From JABDPF01 sp037384065 (GTDB taxonomy: Bacteria > Pseudomonadota > Gammaproteobacteria > Xanthomonadales > SZUA-36), in assembly GCA_037384065.1 (NCBI GenBank), contig JARROJ010000101.1:1-6173 (forward strand): a stretch of DNA of 6,173 bases, given 5' to 3'. A model generated the notes under the pieces. The model was given only the letters and a program-made list of their open reading frames with translations. It ran no database searches and was not told the DNA's origin. A program made the translations under genes and the position numbers. How positions within the stretch are numbered: the stretch's first letter is position 1; each line of letters opens with the position of its first letter. Shown here piece after piece: positions 5,983-6,173 of the stretch.

Positions 5983-6173
5983 ATGAACACTACAAAGACC
6001 GTAAAGCGATCTCTTGCGGCAGCCGTGGCGCTGGCACTCGCGTCGACGGTCAGCACCTCCGTGCAGGCCATCGAATTCTCCAATGGTGAATTCTCCGGCA
6101 GCTTCGACACCACGATCAGCTACGGCGCGCTGTTTCGCGCCGAAGACATCGATCCCGACAACGTCGGCAAGGC
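5983..6173 (+). CDS. DUF1302-like exported protein, 5' part only
   Basis: Only the first 63 codons are present. Residues 1-29 form a signal peptide (MNTTKTVKRS, then an Ala/Leu-rich core) with a likely cut after VQA29. The mature start IEFSNGEFSGSFDTTISYG resembles the beginning of DUF1302 family proteins, which I recall as long exported proteins with predicted outer-membrane beta-barrel character, often encoded beside DUF1329 proteins. The gene lies 49 bases after the lipase stop with no terminator between, so it is probably in the same operon. An in-frame GTG at 5926 could give a form 19 residues longer. The assignment comes from the N-terminal pattern alone and the function is unknown; an outer-membrane channel or scaffold for the lipase and acylase products is inference. 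Confidence 0.65.
   Translation, partial: MNTTKTVKRSLAAAVALALASTVSTSVQAIEFSNGEFSGSFDTTISYGALFRAEDIDPDNVGK

Overview
The window looks like chromosomal DNA of a free-living, moderately GC-rich gammaproteobacterium. The genes are GC-rich and the 295-base gap between them is visibly more AT-rich. The lineage is inferred from protein style (a PrxV-type peroxiredoxin, a VolA/Pla-1-type lipase and a DUF1302-type protein); there is no rRNA or marker gene to confirm it.

Layout. Positions 1-504 (minus strand) hold the first 168 codons of a peroxiredoxin of the Prx5 group; its C-terminus lies outside the window. Positions 505-799 are a divergent intergenic region. It holds a good sigma-70-like promoter facing right (700-728), a weaker candidate facing left (663-690), an abutting pair of 14-base direct repeats (734-761), an isolated perfect TATAAT (772-777) and a spaced inverted repeat of the octamer TGTGATCG. 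From 800 to the right edge, three genes on the plus strand form an apparent operon. They are a 958-residue exported Ntn-hydrolase of the penicillin/acyl-homoserine lactone acylase family (800-3676), a 754-residue exported lipase/esterase of the VolA/Pla-1 type (3669-5933), and the first 63 codons of an exported DUF1302-like protein (5983 to edge). The first two overlap by 8 bases. The third starts 49 bases after the second, or overlaps it by 8 bases if an upstream GTG is used.

How they may work together. All three plus-strand products carry Sec-type signal peptides. An amide-bond acylase, an ester-bond lipase and a probable outer-membrane protein in one transcription unit suggest a cell-envelope route for releasing and perhaps taking up acyl chains or another amphipathic ligand. 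The best-known parallel is Vibrio cholerae, where the VolA lysophospholipase is encoded beside the FadL fatty-acid channel. The substrate cannot be read from the sequence. The peroxiredoxin is divergent and probably only shares the intergenic region. I saw no mobile element, CRISPR array, tRNA or rRNA.
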